The notes: a model not told the origin generated them from the letters alone. Counted from the stretch's first letter, positions 51,671 to 60,866 are shown. The stretch is DNA of 64,000 nucleotides from JALYZC01 sp963725645 (GCA_963725645.1 CAVRZD010000002.1:620001-684000), one strand, 5' to 3'. Translations and numbers: made by a program.

Positions 51671-51988
51671 CTAGATATGCGCGCAGCGCGTCCCGCTGAA
51701 GGACGCCACGTACTTCTCGCCGCTGATGCGCACGACGATGGTCGAGCGGCAGCGGAAATCGCCCGCCGCGTTGAGGTCGCTGTAGGAGAAGGTGACGCGC
51801 TCGTCCGACGTGCGCCGCGCCGGCCCCAGCTTCTGGTTGCCCACCCCGCGGTCGTGGCGCTGCTTGGCCTCGAGGCGGTGGGCGAGCCTGGCCGCGGTCG
51901 AGATCGACAGTCGCGCGGCCCAGGCGGCGGCCGCGAACGTGCACGCGAGTACGCACAGCGCGACGACGGCTGTCACACCCCTCTTCAT
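51671..51988 (-). CDS. Small secreted protein
   Basis: 105 residues. A signal peptide (VTAVVALCVLACTFAAAAWA) is followed by a basic region and a strand-rich end, RVTFSYSDLNAAGDFRCRST and VASFSGTRCAHI, with two Cys that may form a disulfide. It matches no family I can name. It is convergent with the M28 gene; the stops are 5 bases apart. Confidence 0.68.
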   Translation of the reverse strand: MKRGVTAVVALCVLACTFAAAAWAARLSISTAARLAHRLEAKQRHDRGVGNQKLGPARRTSDERVTFSYSDLNAAGDFRCRSTIVVRISGEKYVASFSGTRCAHI

Positions 51989-52042
51989 CGGCCCTGACGC
52001 TACCGGAAACAGTGCGTTGCGTGTCGCACTAGCGTTCCGCCC

Positions 52043-52612
52043 ATGACCTCACCGCTCGCCCTGCGCACGCTGCCGCCGCGGGTCGCCGTGTTTCAGTGGC
52101 GCGCACGGCGGCTGGCCAAACGTGTCGGCCACGCGTGGGGCCTGGACGCGGCCGCCTCCCCGGCCGACGTCGGGACGCTGCTGCGCTTCGCCCGCGGCCG
52201 ACGCGAGGTCGTCGAGCTCGGCACCGGGCCGGCCTGGACCGCGATCGCCCTCGCCCTCCCCGACCCGGCACGGCGCGTGACCTCGTACGACCCGGTCGTC
52301 CACGAGCATCGCGAGGACTACCTGGCGCTCGTGCCGGAGCGGGTGCGCGAGCGCATTCGCTTCGTCGCGCTCGAGGGCGTCGCCGGCGCCGCGGACCACC
52401 CCGGAGGCGTCGAGTTGCTGTTCGTGGACTCCACCCATGAGCGCGCTGCGACACTGGCCGAGCTGCGGGCGTGGGAGCCGCGCCTGGCGGACGGCGCGCT
52501 CGTGGCGCTGCACGACTACGGCCATCCCGACTTCCCGGGCGTGGCCGAGGCCGTGCGCGAGCTGGGGGTCGAGGGCGCAGCCACCGGCGGCATCTTCTCC
52601 TTCGTACACTGA
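52043..52612 (+). CDS. Class I SAM-dependent methyltransferase (Methyltransf_24 type)
   Basis: 189 residues. Motif I is EVVELGTGPAWTAIALALPD at about residue 53, then VTSYDPVVHEHREDYLALVP and VELLFVDSTHERAATLAELR, ending in DGALVALHDYGHPDFPGVAE. This is the same type as the gene at 33244-33897 and the two can be compared at every motif. Substrate unknown. It precedes ispH by 6 bases on the same strand with GAGGTGA as the ispH ribosome binding site, so they are probably co-transcribed. Confidence 0.82.
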   Translation: MTSPLALRTLPPRVAVFQWRARRLAKRVGHAWGLDAAASPADVGTLLRFARGRREVVELGTGPAWTAIALALPDPARRVTSYDPVVHEHREDYLALVPERVRERIRFVALEGVAGAADHPGGVELLFVDSTHERAATLAELRAWEPRLADGALVALHDYGHPDFPGVAEAVRELGVEGAATGGIFSFVH

Positions 52613-52618
52613 GGTGAC

Positions 52619-53593
52619 ATGTCCGCCACCGGGACAGGGGTCTCCGCGCCCGAGAAGCTGCTGCTCGCCGCCCCGCGCGGCTACTGCGCCGGCGTCGACC
52701 GAGCGGTCCAGACCGTCGAGCACGCGCTCGACCTCTACGGCGCGCCCGTGTACGTGCGCAAGGAGATCGTGCACAACAAGCACGTGGTCGAGGAGCTGCG
52801 CGGGCGCGGGGCGATCTTCGTCGACCAGGAGACCGAGGTGCCCGAGGGCTCGACCGTCGTCTTCTCCGCACACGGCGTCGCGCCGTCGGTGCACGCCAAC
52901 GCGACCGAGCGCCGGCTGTTCGCGATCGACGCCACCTGCCCGCTCGTGACCAAGGTCCACGTCGAGGCGAAGAAGTTCGCCGCCGAGGGCTACACGATCG
53001 TGCTGATCGGGCACGCGGGCCACGAGGAGGTCGAGGGCACGATGGGCGAGGCGCCCGAGAACATGGTGCTGATCGAGACCGAGGAGGACGTCGACCGGCT
53101 CGAGGTCGACGACCCGGACCGGCTCGCCTACCTGACCCAGACGACGCTCTCGGTGGACGAGACCCGCGTGATCATCAACCGGCTGCGCGCCAGGTTCCCC
53201 AACGTCGTCGGTCCCCGGACGGACGACATCTGTTACGCGACGACCAACCGCCAGGCGGCCGTCAAGCAGATGGCCGAGCACTGCGACCTCGTGCTCGTGA
53301 TCGGCTCGCGCAACTCCTCCAACTCGAACCGCCTCGTCGAGGTCGCACGCGACCACGGCGCCGCATCGCACCTGATCGACAGCGCCGACCAGGTCGAGGA
53401 CCAATGGCTCGAGGACGCGCGCGTGGTCGGCATCACGTCCGGCGCCAGCGCGCCCGAGCTGCTGGTCCAGGAGCTCGTCGACTTCTTCCGCGCCCGCGGC
53501 ACCGAGGACGTCTCCGAGTTCGACGTCATCAAGGAGGACGTCCGGTTCATGCTGCCCAAGACGATCCGCAAGGCGCTGGCCGACCAGCAGTGA
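52619..53593 (+). CDS. ispH: 4-hydroxy-3-methylbut-2-enyl diphosphate reductase
   Basis: 324 residues, the last enzyme of the MEP pathway, making IPP and DMAPP. The three iron-sulfur Cys are in APRGYCAGVDRA (about 22), AIDATCPLVTK (about 106) and DDICYATTNRQ (about 205). The substrate-binding pattern VFSAHGVAPSV and VLIGHAGHEEVEG is present, as are TQTTLSVDET and IGSRNSSNSNRL. Length and order are normal. It is first needed for isoprenoids, so it should be essential. ATG 52619 has GAGGTGA 2 bases upstream. Confidence 0.97.
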   Translation: MSATGTGVSAPEKLLLAAPRGYCAGVDRAVQTVEHALDLYGAPVYVRKEIVHNKHVVEELRGRGAIFVDQETEVPEGSTVVFSAHGVAPSVHANATERRLFAIDATCPLVTKVHVEAKKFAAEGYTIVLIGHAGHEEVEGTMGEAPENMVLIETEEDVDRLEVDDPDRLAYLTQTTLSVDETRVIINRLRARFPNVVGPRTDDICYATTNRQAAVKQMAEHCDLVLVIGSRNSSNSNRLVEVARDHGAASHLIDSADQVEDQWLEDARVVGITSGASAPELLVQELVDFFRARGTEDVSEFDVIKEDVRFMLPKTIRKALADQQ

Positions 53594-53618
53594 GCGGTAT
53601 GCGCGAGGCGGACGCCGC

Positions 53619-54728
53619 GTGACGACGCTCGTCGTCTCCGACCTCCACCTCGGCGCGCAGTCGCGGGCGGACGTGGTCCGCCGCCCCGATCTGCGGGCGC
53701 CCCTGCTCGAGGCACTCGAGGGGGTGGACCATCTCGTCCTGCTGGGCGACGTGCTCGAGCTGCGCGACGGCCCACGCGACGGCGCACTGGAGACGGCGCG
53801 CGGCTTCTTCGAGGATCTCGGTGCCGCGCTGGGCGACCGCCGCGTGACGATCGCGCCCGGGAACCACGACTACCCGCTGATCGCGCCCTGGCTCGACGCT
53901 CGCCGCGAGCGCCGCGAGACCCTCGGGCTCGAGCACCGGATCGCGCCTGCCGACGCCTCGCCGCTCGCGGCGGTGCTCGCGGGCTGGCTCGGCGGTGCGC
54001 CGCTCGAATTCGCGTATCCCGGGCTGTGGCTGCGCCCCGACGTGTACGCGATCCACGGCCACTACCTCGACATGCACATCAGCGTCCCGTCGTTCGAGCG
54101 CATCGGCGCCCGCGCGGTGAACCGGATCGTGCGCGGCAACACGGCCGAGCTGCGCACGGCGGACGACTACGAGGCGGCCCTCAGCCCGATCTACGCTCTC
54201 CTCGACGAGGTCGCGCAGGTCGCCCCCGAGCGCGGGACCGGCGGGTCCGGCGCCTCCGAGCGCGCCTGGAAGCTGCTGATGGGCGACGGCCGCCGGCGCC
54301 GGCCAACGGTGCCGCAGCTCGCGGCCTGGGCCGCGTGGCCGCTGGCGATCGCCGCGCTCAACCGCGCCGGTCTGGGCCCGCTGAGCACGAGCCTGTCGGG
54401 CACGTCGCTGCGGCGCGCGGCAGTGATCGCGATCGGGGAGGTGATCGCTCGCCTCGGCATCGAGGCCAACCACGTCGTTTTCGGCCACACGCACCGCTCC
54501 GGCCCGTGGGTGCCGGGCGACGCCCCCGCCGATTGGGTCGTGGGACGGGGCACGCGGCTGTGGAACACGGGGTGCTGGCTCTACAGCCCGGCGTTCCTGA
54601 CCGGCGTGCCCAACGAGAGCCCCTACTGGCCCGGCGTATGCGTGCGCGTGGGGGCCGAGGGCACCCCCGAGCTCGGTCGCCTGCTCGGGGCGCGCGGCCA
54701 CGCGGAGCTCAGGGCACTCCCGGCGTGA
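53619..54728 (+). CDS. Metallophosphoesterase
   Basis: 369 residues. Calcineurin-like motifs: VVSDLHLGAQS (Asp, His), LVLLGDVLELRDGP (Gly-Asp), APGNHDYPL (Asn-His-Asp), IHGHYLDMHIS and VVFGHTHRSGPWV (Gly-His-x-His). This binds two metals and hydrolyses phosphoesters; LpxH-like or nucleotide substrates are possible. It follows ispH by 25 bases on the same strand and starts with GTG 53619. Its last 20 bases overlap the convergent redoxin gene. Confidence 0.9.
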   Translation: MTTLVVSDLHLGAQSRADVVRRPDLRAPLLEALEGVDHLVLLGDVLELRDGPRDGALETARGFFEDLGAALGDRRVTIAPGNHDYPLIAPWLDARRERRETLGLEHRIAPADASPLAAVLAGWLGGAPLEFAYPGLWLRPDVYAIHGHYLDMHISVPSFERIGARAVNRIVRGNTAELRTADDYEAALSPIYALLDEVAQVAPERGTGGSGASERAWKLLMGDGRRRRPTVPQLAAWAAWPLAIAALNRAGLGPLSTSLSGTSLRRAAVIAIGEVIARLGIEANHVVFGHTHRSGPWVPGDAPADWVVGRGTRLWNTGCWLYSPAFLTGVPNESPYWPGVCVRVGAEGTPELGRLLGARGHAELRALPA

Positions 54729-55450
54729 AGCAGACCGCGTGGCACACCACGCCGTCGCCGACCTGGAGCTCCAGCGTTCCCTCCGTGTGGTGCTCGTGCT
54801 CGACGAGCGGGTACGCGCCCGGATGCTGGACGGCGATCTCGCGGCCGTTGGCGGTCACGACGCCCTGCCCGTCCAGCACCGCCCACACCCCACCGGCGTT
54901 GTAGGGCCCGCTGTAGGCGCCGAGCTGGTCGTCGGTCTGCACGGGGAGCATCACGCCGGGCACGTCCTCGGCTCGACGCGGCGCGACGGGCTCGCGCTCG
55001 ACGCCGAGCAGCTCCTGGATCGCCGTCTCGGTGTCGGCGTAGGCGCCCTCGCCCATGTGGACGTCGAAGAGGATCCCGCGCTGGTCGAACAGGTAGCGCG
55101 CCGGCCAGCCCTCGTTGCCGTACAGGTCCCAGATCTCCAGCCCGCCGTCGATGACGACCGGGTGCTCGACGTGAAGCCGCGCGATCGCGTCGCGCACGGC
55201 GTCCTCGCGGCTCGAGGGCTCAAAGCCCGGGCTGTGCACGCCGATCACGCGCAGGCCCGCGTCGGCGTAGCGCCGGTGCCATTCTCCGACGTAGGGGAGC
55301 GTGCGCAGCGAATTGACGCGGCAGAAGTCCCAGAACTCGATCAGCACCGGCCGTCCGAGCTGCTTGTCCATGCGCAGCGGCGCCACGTTGACCCAGGGCA
55401 ACCCGGCGGGAAACGGCGGCGCCTGCGATCGTGTCGACCGGCGGACGCAC
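54709..55450 (-). CDS. Thioredoxin-fold (TlpA/DipZ-like) protein lacking the second active-site Cys, with a likely frameshift at the start
   Basis: The thioredoxin-fold part reads GRPVLIEFWDFCRVNSLRTL, so the usual WCxxC is FCRVN with one Cys. HPVVIDGGLEIWDLYGNEGW is the second strand, and a C-terminal beta domain follows. The clear frame starts at TTG 55401, but the conserved N-terminus VRPPVDTIA begins at GTG 55450 in another frame. One extra base near 55420 joins them, giving 246 residues. Single-Cys redoxins of this type reduce or scavenge peroxide or bind heme-maturation partners. Function here is unknown. Confidence 0.72.
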
Positions 55451-55531
55451 GGCGGCGAAGTTAGTCGATCCGGCCCGGTGTTAGCATCGCCCGGTCAGCC
55501 GCCGTCGACCTCCGAAGGGAGCCACTTCCTC

Positions 55532-56185
55532 ATGGACCTCTGGACCCGACTCGAGCAGGCCCGCGCCCGCTGCAACGTGCTCGAGCACCCCTTCTACCAG
55601 CGCTGGTCGCGCGGAGAGCTCGAGCGCGAGGAGCTGGCGGCCTACGCCGGCCAGTACCGGCACGCCGTCGTCGCGCTCGCAGAGGCCGCGGCCGGCGCGG
55701 CGCGCACGGCACCCCCGGAGTTGCGCCCGCAGCTCCAGGCCCACGCCGCCGAGGAGGCAACCCACGTCGCGCTGTGGGACGACTTCACCGCCGCGATCGG
55801 CGGCGAGGGCGCGGCGCCCGCAAACCCCGAGACGGCCGCCTGCGCCCGCACCTGGGCCGGCGACGGCGAGCGGGACCTGCTGACCTCGCTGGTCGCGCTG
55901 TACGCGATCGAGTCGGGCCAGCCGGCGATCGCCGACACCAAGCGCCGGGGGCTGCGCGACCACTACGGCTGCGAGGCCGGGCCCGCGACGGCGTACTTCG
56001 ACCTTCACGCCGAGCTCGATCACGAGCACGCGGCGGCCGAGCGGGCGCTGATCGAGCCGCGGCTCGCGGCGGGCGACGAGGACGCGCTCGTGGCCGAGGC
56101 CGAGGCCGTGCTGCGCGCGAACTGGGGGCTGCTCGACGGCGTCGAGCGGGCCGCGGCGGCGCGCACGAGCGCGTCCGCCGGTTGA
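55532..56185 (+). CDS. TenA/heme-oxygenase-like iron-containing redox enzyme
   Basis: 217 residues, all helical: LEHPFYQRWSRGELEREELA, YAGQYRHAVVALAEAAAGAA, HAAEEATHVALWDDFTAAIG, AELDHEHAAAERALI. The His and Glu residues in EEATHVALWDDF and FDLHAELDHEH match the metal-binding layout of TenA/PqqC/CADD-like proteins. Such proteins range from thiaminases to iron oxidases; no thiamine or PQQ genes are nearby. GAAGGGAG precedes ATG 55532. Confidence 0.82.
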   Translation: MDLWTRLEQARARCNVLEHPFYQRWSRGELEREELAAYAGQYRHAVVALAEAAAGAARTAPPELRPQLQAHAAEEATHVALWDDFTAAIGGEGAAPANPETAACARTWAGDGERDLLTSLVALYAIESGQPAIADTKRRGLRDHYGCEAGPATAYFDLHAELDHEHAAAERALIEPRLAAGDEDALVAEAEAVLRANWGLLDGVERAAAARTSASAG

Positions 56186-56505
56186 CGCGGCCGCATCGCG
56201 CCTGATAGGACCGGCACTCCACGCCGTCCGGTTCCCGGCCGCGGGCACCCGGAACGGCGTGGACGGATGTTCGATGACTGCGGGCGAGCGAAAGCTGCGA
56301 CACTGGTTCCTACGTACATCGGGGGTCGGCCTCTGCGCGGGCGCTCTCTTGTTCTCCCCGCACGCCCGCCAGCTGGTCCCGGAATGAAGGTCGACCCGGT
56401 AGGAGACGGGTATGAGAAGCCGCTGTAGGGCAACTTCACCGTTGCTGCCGTGTCCCATTGATCAGAACCGACCCCTGTCCCATTGACATCCCCCCAGGAG
56501 GGAGA
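56186..56505. other. Intergenic stretch without a gene
   Basis: 320 bases with a stem-loop at 56221-56260 and a short direct repeat TGTCCCATTGA at 56451-56461 and 56476-56486. No ORF has a ribosome binding site. The right end holds the promoter and ribosome binding site (AGGAGGGAGA) of the gene at 56506. The rest shows nothing I can name. Confidence 0.5.
56221..56260 (+). terminator. Stem-loop after the TenA-like gene
   Basis: ACGCCGT at 56221-56227 pairs with ACGGCGT at 56254-56260, extended by CCGG/CCGG with one bulge. There is no T-run, so it is a weak candidate for termination. Confidence 0.4.
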
Positions 56506-57337
56506 ATGCGCAAATTCGCAGTAGTCGGCCTTGCCGTGCTCGGCCTGTTCGCCGTCGCCGGCATCGCCTACGCCGCCAACACGTACACCTCGACGAGCAA
56601 GATCACGCCGTCGAAGCTACCGGTACGTCGGCCAAGCCCACGCCGGTCTCGGCCGTCGCTGACGTTCACCGTCGGTGAGACCACCGGCAAGCGCCCGTCG
56701 CCGCTGAAGACCTACGGCATCGGCCTCGGCGCCGGGCATCGTCCCGAACACCGCGTGGCCAGGGGCTGCACCAAGGCCCAGGCCAACTCGCCAGGTCCTC
56801 CCGGCCGTCTGCGCCCGGAAGGCGAGCAGCGGGTGGCGCGAACGTCGGCGGCGGCTCCGTGCAGGCGTTCGCGGGACCGACGACCGACCGTACCGGCAAG
56901 CTCCCGTGCTTCCTGACCGTGACGCTCGTCAACTCGACGAAGCAGGAACCACATGTGGATCCGCGTCGACGGCGTGACGAGCGGACCGTCCGGGCAAGAC
57001 CTGCGTCACGGCGCAGCACTCGTCGATCGATTCGACGTTCACGAAGACCGGCACGGCGGCCCGGAAGGGCGGCGGCCGGCTGCCGGTCTACGCGATCAAG
57101 TTCACGGTGTCCGCCGGCGCTGCTGCACCCGATCGCCGGGTTCGACGTCGCGGTCGTCGGCAACGTGTCGAACGTCGCGAAGGTCAGCAAGCAGATCGGC
57201 CGGGTCACCCACGGGTACCTGGAGACGATCGGCTGTCCGAAGACGCCGGCCGGCAAGCGCTCCGCGGCGATGACGTTCACCTCGGAGGCCGGCCAGACGC
57301 TGACAGCACCGCCTCGTCTGCGGCCTGCACGACCTAG
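56506..57337 (+). pseudogene. Secreted protein of the actinobacterial 'VGETTGKRPSPLKTY' type, broken by many frameshifts
   Basis: ATG 56506 with AGGAGGGAGA and a good signal peptide (VVGLAVLGLFAVAGIAYAA). After residue 35 the frame changes again and again; at least six changes are needed to read TSAKPTPVSAVA, TFTVGETTGKRPSPLKTYGI, GPTTDRTGKLPCFLTVTLVN, VTAQHSSIDSTFTKTGT, LLHPIAGFDVAVVGNVSNVA and TFTSEAGQTL in order. Both gains and losses of bases are needed, unlike the single insertions in the enzyme genes. The density suggests decay or poor local sequence. I recall intact relatives in Solirubrobacterales. A terminator follows. Confidence 0.65.
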
Positions 57338-57377
57338 CAGTGCCTCGCGCGGTCTGACCGCGCGTCCGAAGTTGCGA

Positions 57378-57410
57378 ACGGGGCGGCCCACGGGCCGCCC
57401 CGTTTTCGTT
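57378..57410 (+). terminator. Intrinsic terminator
   Basis: ACGGGGCGGCCC at 57378-57389 pairs with GGGCCGCCCCGT at 57392-57403 over a 2-base loop, followed by TTTT. This 12-bp stem is the strongest terminator seen in the window and ends the broken secreted-protein gene. Confidence 0.85.
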
Positions 57411-57425
57411 GATACTGCCCCCGCG

Positions 57426-57911
57426 ATGCCCAGCAATCCCGAGCGCACCGCCGCCGCCACCGTCGTCGTGCCCGCGCCGCCCGAGGCGGTCTGGGAGCTG
57501 GTCTCGGACCCGGAGCGCTTCGCCGAGTGGGCGGAGCTGACCGAGGAGGTCATCCGCGCCGACCGGCCGCTGCGGCTGGGGTCCACCTACGAGGAGCGCA
57601 ACGTCGTCCTCGGTCCGATCAAGGGGAACTCGCGGTGGACGGTGGTCCAGCACGAGGCGCCGCGCCGCCAGACGCACCGCGGCGAGGGCATCCCGCTCGC
57701 CGCGTCCCTGGACTTCTTCCTCGAGCTCGAGCCGGCGGAGCAGGCGACGCAGCTCACCGTCGGCCTGCGCTACCGCCCGGCCCTCGGGCTGCTCGGCGCG
57801 CTGGTCGACCGCGTGCACCTGCGCCGCTCGGTCCAATCCGCGATGGAGCGCTCGGCCGCCAACCTGGCCGAGATCGCCGCCCGCGAGCTCGCGCCGGCCG
57901 CGGCGGGCTAG
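57426..57911 (+). CDS. SRPBCC-family protein
   Basis: 161 residues. The START/SRPBCC pattern is AAATVVVPAPPEAVWELVSD followed by FAEWAELTEEV, a central strand block and the C-terminal helix VDRVHLRRSVQSAMERSAAN. These proteins bind hydrophobic ligands or act as cyclases. ATG 57426 follows the terminator directly, so the gene is its own unit. Its TAG stop lies in a small dyad with the stop of sufB. Confidence 0.85.
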   Translation: MPSNPERTAAATVVVPAPPEAVWELVSDPERFAEWAELTEEVIRADRPLRLGSTYEERNVVLGPIKGNSRWTVVQHEAPRRQTHRGEGIPLAASLDFFLELEPAEQATQLTVGLRYRPALGLLGALVDRVHLRRSVQSAMERSAANLAEIAARELAPAAAG

Positions 57912-57922
57912 CTTAGCTAGCC
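57906..57922. terminator. Small dyad holding both convergent stop codons
   Basis: GGCTAGC at 57906-57912 and GCTAGCC at 57916-57922 are inverse repeats around TTA. The first contains the plus-strand TAG, the second the minus-strand TAG of sufB. It may help terminate both genes. Confidence 0.45.
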
Positions 57923-59318
57923 GATCGAGCCGGTCATCTCGAGCTGAATCAGGCGATTCAGCTCGACGGCGTACTCCATCGGCAGCTCCTTCGTCACCGG
58001 CTCGATGAAGCCGTTGACGATCATCGCCGCGGCCTCGTCCTCGGTGAAGCCGCGCGACTGCATGTAGAAGAGCTGCTCGTCGGAGATCTTGCCGACCACG
58101 GCCTCGTGGGCCACGGTCACGTGCGGGTTCTGGATCTGGATGTCCGGCCAGGTGTCCGAGCGGGAGATCGGGTCCATCATCAGGCCGTCGCACTGCACGC
58201 GGGCCTTGGAGCCCTGGGAGTGGTGGCCCATGCGGACGAGTCCGCGGTAGCCCATGATCCCGCCGTCCTTGGAGATGGACTTGGCGAGGATGTTCGAGGT
58301 CGTGTTCGGCGCGAGGTGGACGACCTTGGCGCCGGTGTCCTTGTGGACGCCCTCGCCGGCGACGCCGACGTTGAGGTGGTCGGCGCGCGCGCCCTCGCCC
58401 ATCAGGAACGAGCCCGGGTAGAGCATCACGTACTTGGCGCCCATCGAGCCGCCGACCCACTCCACGGTGCCCTCGGCATCGACCACCGCGCGCTTGGTGT
58501 TGAGGTTGTAGACGTCCTTGGACCAGTTCTGCACGGTGGTGTAGCGGGCCTTGGCGCCCTGCTTGACGAAGATCTCGACGACGGCGGAGTGCATCGAGTT
58601 GACGCTGTAGGTCTGCGCCGTGCAGCCCTCGATGTAGTTCACGTCGGAGCCTTCCTCGGCGATGATCAGCGTGTGCTCGAAGGTGCCCTCGGCCTGGCCC
58701 TCCATGCGGAAGTAGGCCTGGAGCGGGAGGTCCACCTTCACGCCCGCGGGCACGTAGAGGAACGAGCCGCCCGACCAGATCGCGCCGTGCAGCGCCGAGA
58801 ACTTGTTGTCCTGCGGCGGCACGCACTTGGTCATGAAGTACTGCTCGACGAGCTCGGGGTACTCCTGCACCGCGGTGTCGGTGGAGCAGAAGAGGATGCC
58901 CAGGTCCTCGTACTGCTGCTTGAGCCCCTCGTAGACGGGCTCGTTGTCCCAGACGCCGACCACGCCGGCCAGATGCTCGCGCTCGGCCTGGGGGATCCCG
59001 AGGTCCTCGTAGGTCTGCTTCATCTCCGCGGGGACGTCGTCCCAGCTGTCGAAGCGCCCGGCCGTCGGGGGCGAGTAGAGGACGAGGTCGTCGAAGTTCA
59101 GCGTCGGAGAGGTCGACGCCCCAGGTCGGAACCGGCTTGCGCTCGAAGATCTCATACGACTTCAGGCGCTTGTCGCGCATCCAGTCGGGCTCGCCCTTGA
59201 TCTTCGACATCTCCTCCACGACCTCGCGGGAGATGCCGGTGCGGGCGCGCAGCTGGCCCTGGTCGTCCTCGACGACCGGGCTGGGCTTCGTGACGCGTGT
59301 CTTGTCGGTGGCGGCCAT
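57917..59318 (-). CDS. sufB: Fe-S cluster assembly scaffold protein SufB, interrupted by a frameshift
   Basis: The N-terminal 70 residues (EMSKIKGEPDWMRDKRLKSY, then VPTWGVDLSD) and the rest read in different frames; one extra base at about 59102 explains it and the corrected length is 466. SufB motifs: VPPQDNKFSALHGAIWSGGS, GEGVHKDTGAKVVHLAPNTT, RARVQCDG-type end with SRSDTWPDIQIQNPHVTVAH, and SRGFTEDEAAAMIVNGF. It builds iron-sulfur clusters with SufC and SufD. It is expected to be essential, so the break is probably a sequence error. sufD and sufC are not in the window. AGGA lies before ATG 59318. Confidence 0.93.
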
Positions 59319-59447
59319 CTCCGTTTCCTGAGGTCGGGATTCTAGCGCGGGTAGTACCCGGCATCCGATCGGATCGCACATCGAGATGTCAACGGGGTGT
59401 TGGTTCCCGATTGACCGGAACTCGGGTGCTGTCTACGGTTCCGGGCC

Positions 59448-60866
59448 GTGCGGAAGATCGGGACGATCCTCGCCATGCTCGCGTGCCTTGCCGCGCTGAA
59501 CGCTGCGCCGGCGGTGGCGGCGCCGCCGCCGATCCGGCACGTGTTCGTGATCGTGCTGGAGAACAAGGGGTTCTCCGAGACCTTCGGCGCGGGCTCGCAG
59601 GCGCCCTACCTGTCCAGGACGCTGACCGCGCAGGGCCAGCTGCTGGCCAACTACTACGGCGTGGCGCACCTGAGCCTGCCGAACTACATCGCGATGGTCA
59701 GCGGGCAGGCGCCCAACCCGATCACGCAGTCCGACTGCCAGTTCTACATGGACGTGGTGCCGGGTTCGATCGGCGCCGACGGGCAGGCCGTGGGGCAGGG
59801 ATGCGTCTACCCGTCGCCGGTGAAGACGATCGCCGACCAGCTGCGGGCCAAGGGGCTGACCTACCACGGCTACATGGGCGACATGGGCAACTCGGCCACC
59901 GAGCCCAAGACCTGCCGCCACCCGGCGCTCAACAGCCAGGACAAGACCCAGAGCGCCAAGGTGGGCGATCAGTACGCCGCGCGGCACAACCCGTTCGTGT
60001 ACTTCCACTCGATCATCGACGACGCCGCGAGCTGCAACGCCAACGTGGTGCCGCTCGACCGCCTGCCGGCGGACCTCGCGTCGTCGCGGTCGACGCCGAA
60101 CTACTCGTTCATCACCCCGAGCCTGTGCGAGGACGGTCACGACACTCCCTGCGTGGACGGCCGGCCGGGCGGCCTGGTGAGCTCGGACGCGTTCCTGCGG
60201 ACCTGGGTGCCGCGTATCGTCGGATCGCCGGCCTTCAAGCAGGACGGCCTGCTGATCGTGACGTTCGACGAGGCCGAGACCGGCGATGCCAGCGCCTGCT
60301 GTGACGAGCAGCCGGGGCCGAACACGCCGAACCCGGGCGCGACCACCATCGGCCCCGGCGGCGGGCTGATCGGCGCGGTGGCCCTGTCGCCCTGGATCCG
60401 GCCCGGCTCGATCAACGCGCAGACGTACAACCACTACGCCCTGCTCCGCAGCGTCGAGGACATCTTCGGGCTCTCGCACCTCGGGTACGCCGCCCGCGCC
60501 GGCCTCCAGCCGTTCGGCTCCGACGTCTACAACGGCGACGGACCGGCGCTCGTCGGCCCGGCCTGCACCGAGGCGGCGCTGCCGAACCCGCGCCGGGGTG
60601 TGTACCGCCGCGGCAGCCTGATCGCGTCCGCCAAGATCGTCCGCTCGCGCGGCCGCGCGCGCCTCCAGCTCGTGTTCCGGCACCGCGCATCGCTCGACGC
60701 ACGCCAGATCCAGCGGGTCCGGGGCCGCAACCGCACGGTTCGCCTCGGCCTGCGCAGCGTCCGCTCCTGCCGCATCTACCGCCGCACGCTGTCCCGCGGG
60801 CACGGCCGCGTGAACATCACCGCACGCTCCGGCCGCGGCCGCGAGAGCCGCTCGGTCCGCTTCTAG
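59448..60866 (+). CDS. Secreted phosphoesterase (phosphoesterase family PF04185-like)
   Basis: 472 residues from GTG. A signal peptide (TILAMLACLAALNAAPAVAA) precedes HVFVIVLENKGFSETFG, the family's first motif with Glu-Asn, then YGVAHLSLPNYIAMVSGQAP, NYSFITPSLCEDGHD and LLIVTFDEAETGD. It belongs to the alkaline-phosphatase-like/phospholipase C superfamily. A C-terminal basic domain with VRSCRIYRRTLSRG follows from about residue 390. It is likely secreted and may act on phospholipids or nucleotides. Confidence 0.88.
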   Translation: MRKIGTILAMLACLAALNAAPAVAAPPPIRHVFVIVLENKGFSETFGAGSQAPYLSRTLTAQGQLLANYYGVAHLSLPNYIAMVSGQAPNPITQSDCQFYMDVVPGSIGADGQAVGQGCVYPSPVKTIADQLRAKGLTYHGYMGDMGNSATEPKTCRHPALNSQDKTQSAKVGDQYAARHNPFVYFHSIIDDAASCNANVVPLDRLPADLASSRSTPNYSFITPSLCEDGHDTPCVDGRPGGLVSSDAFLRTWVPRIVGSPAFKQDGLLIVTFDEAETGDASACCDEQPGPNTPNPGATTIGPGGGLIGAVALSPWIRPGSINAQTYNHYALLRSVEDIFGLSHLGYAARAGLQPFGSDVYNGDGPALVGPACTEAALPNPRRGVYRRGSLIASAKIVRSRGRARLQLVFRHRASLDARQIQRVRGRNRTVRLGLRSVRSCRIYRRTLSRGHGRVNITARSGRGRESRSVRF

